NCBI GenBank assembly: GCA_000697335.1
Contig: JNEM01014311.1
Coordinates: 1 to 24,817 of the forward strand
Source: Conidiobolus incongruus B7586
Lineage: Eukaryota; Entomophthoromycota; Entomophthoromycetes; Entomophthorales; Conidiobolaceae
DNA: 24,817 nt
Reading direction: 5' to 3'
Below, piece after piece: positions 21,438 to 24,817 of the stretch; position 1 is the first letter of the stretch; every line of letters starts with the position of its first letter. The notes below the pieces were generated by a model, which saw only the letters and a list, made by a program, of their open reading frames with translations, was not told the DNA's origin and did not search any database. The translations under genes were made by a program, and so were the position numbers.

Positions 21438-23762
21438 AAAACAAGATTTTGAATATTATTTTCATCTTTATTTTATATTTGTCATTTTTATCTAATAGAA
21501 TATACTATTTCATTATTTAATTACAAATTTTAAAAATAACAAAATGATAACATTTATTAGGCTACCAAATTTAATTTCTATATATGAATGAAGTTAATGG
21601 TCTTTTGAATATCCAAATTTATCACAACATTTTCAATTGTTATATGTATTTCATTATTTACTCTTTTTACTCTCTGAGTATAATCTATTACTTTAATTCT
21701 ATTCTTTACAAACTAATTATTATGAATATTGTTTCTTTTCAAATAAATTACATTTTAATAAATCAACCAATATTGAGCATTTATTTAGGCTATAAAGTGA
21801 ATAATAGTATCATCGAGTTTAAGGTACCTTATTTGAATCTTCAAGACAACTATACCAATTTAGTTTGATTATTATATCATTTATATTTATAATAGTTTAA
21901 ATGATTTAATAAAATGAAAATAAGATTTCTTTGAGAATCAACCAATGTTAATTTTGATCTTTTTTTATTACTTTATATTATATCGCATATTTTGGCATAT
22001 AATAATATAATGGGAATATTTTGAATGTTTATTTATATAAATAGATTTCATAAAAACTACAATATTTGGTTGATTTATTGTAATAAATTAAATATTTTTA
22101 TATATCAGAATACTAATATAATTAATGAAAAAAGCAAGTTTAATATTAGTATTTTGTAAAACAATTTAAAAATAAGAATTTTATATTTTGATATTTGTAT
22201 TATTTTTTATATTTGATAATAATATATAATATTCTGAGTTTATTATTATCTGAAATTTGTCTCATAATAGCAAATATTAAATTAGATTTGTTTTTTAAAT
22301 TATTATAACGTTAATTCAACTGTAGTTGTAATTTTTACTGTTTTTAAGCACTCCTATCAATATTGAATTAAGGTCTACATAAACCATTGCTTTTAACATA
22401 AATATTTGAATTTAATTTATATTAACATTTGGTTTCAGATAATATAACATTAAACATATTATTTCTATCTTTAGTGAAATATAAATAGTGTGGCTGTTTT
22501 TGCATTCAAAATAAAAATACAAATTTGAATTTTATTAAGTAATGATAGATATTATGATAAAGTTGGAAAGATTAGGATCTTATAGATTCTAAGGGGATTT
22601 AAGCTTTACTTAATATCTAATATATAATCACTTTTCAATAAAGCAAAGAATGATATTAAATTTAAAAAATAAATTGTTATAACAGTTTCTAAATAATAAA
22701 GAGAAAATTTTGGATAATAAATTCAAGTCCTTGAATTGTTTCTTTGAATACAAAATTATTTATGTTAAATTTGGATTAAACTATAAATAAAAAAAATATT
22801 TATACCATTTTAATATATCTCTATAAAGGAGTTATTTCTATTGTTATTTTTTCTTATAAAAATTAGTTTAAAAATATATAAATTTTAAATACTAAATTTT
22901 TATTTAAAAAGTATTAACATATAACTTATTATTCCTAGTTTAAAATTTAACTATATAATTGACCAATGAACTTTTACTAATATCTTTGACATTGTAACTA
23001 TTCTATACAATATTAAATAATAATAAATGATAAAAATAACAAAGGAATCTGAAAAAATATATAGCTTTTACCATCATTTAAAAGAAAAAACTACAAAATT
23101 TAGAATAATAAAATATATTAATAATGAATATTTTATTATTACTAAACGGAACATTTAGTTCTTAATTATAAATCAAATATCAAATATATTATTTTATATT
23201 ATTATAAGATAAATATCAGTTAATATCATATATTACATATGAAAATAAAGTTAAGATAATTAATAAATCTCTAAAAATATATAATATTAATAAAATTATA
23301 TAAAAGTAATTCATACCTAAATATAAAAATAAAAAAATTTTCATTACTTTATTTTTATATTGAATATTAGAATATATTAAATATATTATACTATTTTAAT
23401 AATACTATATTTTAATTAATAGGAATTCTTTATAATTGAAAAAAATTCATATTTTAAAATATAATATATATAAATTATTATATAATACAGAACTAATATT
23501 TATTTTATTTTTAATAATTTTCGTCATATTTTGAACAAATTTCTAGTATCTAAAAAATAACTCTTTTAATTATAATTTAAATTTTAATATTTAACTAGTT
23601 AATTGAATTTTTTTATATGAATTTTCTTTCCTATAAGTTAGATTTTTAATTATTTAAAATAATTATAATCATATAATTATAGTTTAAAGGATATATTATA
23701 TAAAATAGTTTTTAATAATTATCTTATCAAGACCAAACAAATATGAATTAATTTGTGGTTCA

Positions 23763-23789
23763 GGGAGCTAGGAATAATGCTCCCCTAGG
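23763..23789. repeat. Overlapping alternative hairpins in a GC spot
   Basis: GGGAGC (23763-23768) pairs with GCTCCC (23779-23784), while the overlapping CTAGG (23768-23772) pairs with CCTAG (23784-23788). The two stems exclude each other. The spot is GC-rich inside one of the most AT-rich parts of the window. Confidence 0.4.
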
Positions 23790-24817
23790 GTATTAAGTTT
23801 ATGAAAAATTATTATAACTGTCAATACCTTATATATGAATCTAATCTTATTATTAATTAAAAGTCCCAAAATATTATAAAAGAGGGTTGACATAAATAGA
23901 AAAACATAGAGCATCATATACAATCCCAGAGGAAATAATGGAAGGTTAGAGTTAAACTTGTCAAATATATTAGATATAGATATATTAAGGAACCATTTTC
24001 ATATTATTTAATAAAGGTTATTTCTAATAATGTCAATATAATCTGTTTATTATAAAGTGGTTTTACTAATAATCAGTATAGATATTCTACTTGAAGTTAA
24101 TATTTTAAGCTAATAGGACATTTATATTAAACTAGAGAAAAAAGGCTTATTAATCCAATAGTTGGAAGATAGGAGTTCCTTTGTTATTGAGGTTTTATAA
24201 TTAGACTTGTATAGTTATTGGGTAAATGCAAGTACATTGCAACATATCTGTATTAAAAAATTAATTAAAATTTTAGCTTTATAATTTTATTATAATTTTT
24301 GCAAGAATTATAAATTTTTTAAAATTATATTAAAATTATTATTAAAAAAGATTTATTTAAAAAATTATATAAATTTATTATTAAGTTATTCTTCCTCAAA
24401 AAAAATAATAGTATATAGTATTTATAATATATCTTAATATATAATATTTATTTATAAATGGAATATTTATCCAAAAGGATTTATAAATAGGATTAGTTTA
24501 GTTTAATTCAATATAATAATCTATATTTTTCAAAAATTATATTAAAAATTTAAATTTTATCAAAATTAATGTTAATTTTGAAAACCTTGGTTTTTGGTTA
24601 TATTATAATAATCTTTATTTAATAATAGCTAAACTAATTTTTTTAACTTTGGTTATATTATAAAATACTTGATTTTTTAATAATTTATTTAAATTTAGAT
24701 TATAATACTTATAGAATATTTAAATATATAAAATTAAGAAAGTTTTAAAATTTTCAATATAAATAATAAAAATATTTTAAATATATTTTTAATTTATTCA
24801 ATAATTAAAAAATAATA

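Larger units (their letters stand above)
21387..24817. other. AT-rich desert, right flank
   Basis: No supported gene. A 94-codon open frame at 21584-21868 (Ile, Tyr and Asn-rich) has base use like the desert and no recognisable domain. It is about as long as chance could give in such AT-rich DNA, so I did not call it. From about 22100 on, the sequence is extremely AT-rich. Exceptions are the GC spot at 23754-23790 and a mildly less AT-rich part at 23880-24240. A pair of adjacent hairpins and a 16-base direct repeat near 24561-24663 are listed in the findings. Confidence 0.5.

Noticed and set aside
21584-21868. 94-codon open frame rich in Ile, Tyr and Asn after the sideroflexin gene.
   Set aside because: Composition equals the surrounding desert and no domain is visible; about one such frame per window is possible by chance.
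1-24817. tRNA, rRNA, telomere repeats or a CRISPR array.
   Set aside because: No tRNA B-box-like sequence with a fitting cloverleaf, no rRNA blocks, no TTAGGG-type tandem array and no regular spaced repeats were found by eye.

Overview
The window looks like nuclear DNA of a very AT-rich fungus. Long gene deserts of mostly A and T separate compact genes of moderate GC. Introns are tiny (44-66 nt) GT-AG introns with CTAAY-like branch sites. The gene set is fungal in flavour: a Gvp36-type BAR protein, an F-box/leucine-rich-repeat protein, a receiver-only response regulator, Ddi1, a sideroflexin and a dehydrodolichyl-diphosphate-synthase-type cis-prenyltransferase. I cannot fix the lineage; an early-diverging (zygomycete-grade or similar) fungus is my guess from composition and gene style.

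Layout: 1-2418 is AT-rich non-coding DNA. 2419-4011 (-) is an intronless F-box/LRR gene. 4012-6361 is desert. 6362-6938 (+) is a decayed copy of a bacterial-type thiamine-phosphate-synthase-like domain, of the kind fused behind MutT/Nudix domains in proteobacteria. 6970-8119 (-) is a six-exon cis-prenyltransferase gene, ending 31 bp from that fossil. 9598-10961 (+) is an eight-exon BAR-domain gene, divergent from the prenyltransferase. 13384-13869 (-) is a receiver-only response regulator. 14354-14373 is a perfect 20-bp palindrome. 17027-17345 is an unexplained G-rich, strand-skewed island. 17867-19126 (+) is an intronless DDI1. 19945-21386 (+) is a nine-exon sideroflexin gene. 21387-24817 is AT desert with one small GC spot.

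I rebuilt the three split genes exon by exon. All 20 introns join in frame and restore family motifs, giving products of 297, 325 and 332 residues. Of the 20 donors, 19 begin GTAA and 12 begin GTAAT, unlike the usual GTAAGT. The other three genes have no introns.

The genes do not form one pathway. They are ordinary housekeeping and regulatory genes: ubiquitin ligase substrate recognition, dolichol synthesis, membrane curvature, two-component signalling, proteasome shuttling and mitochondrial serine transport. The items most worth a second look are the bacterial-type fossil at 6362-6938, the G-skewed island at 17027-17345, the nested inverted repeats at 11380-11597 and the unusual donor consensus.
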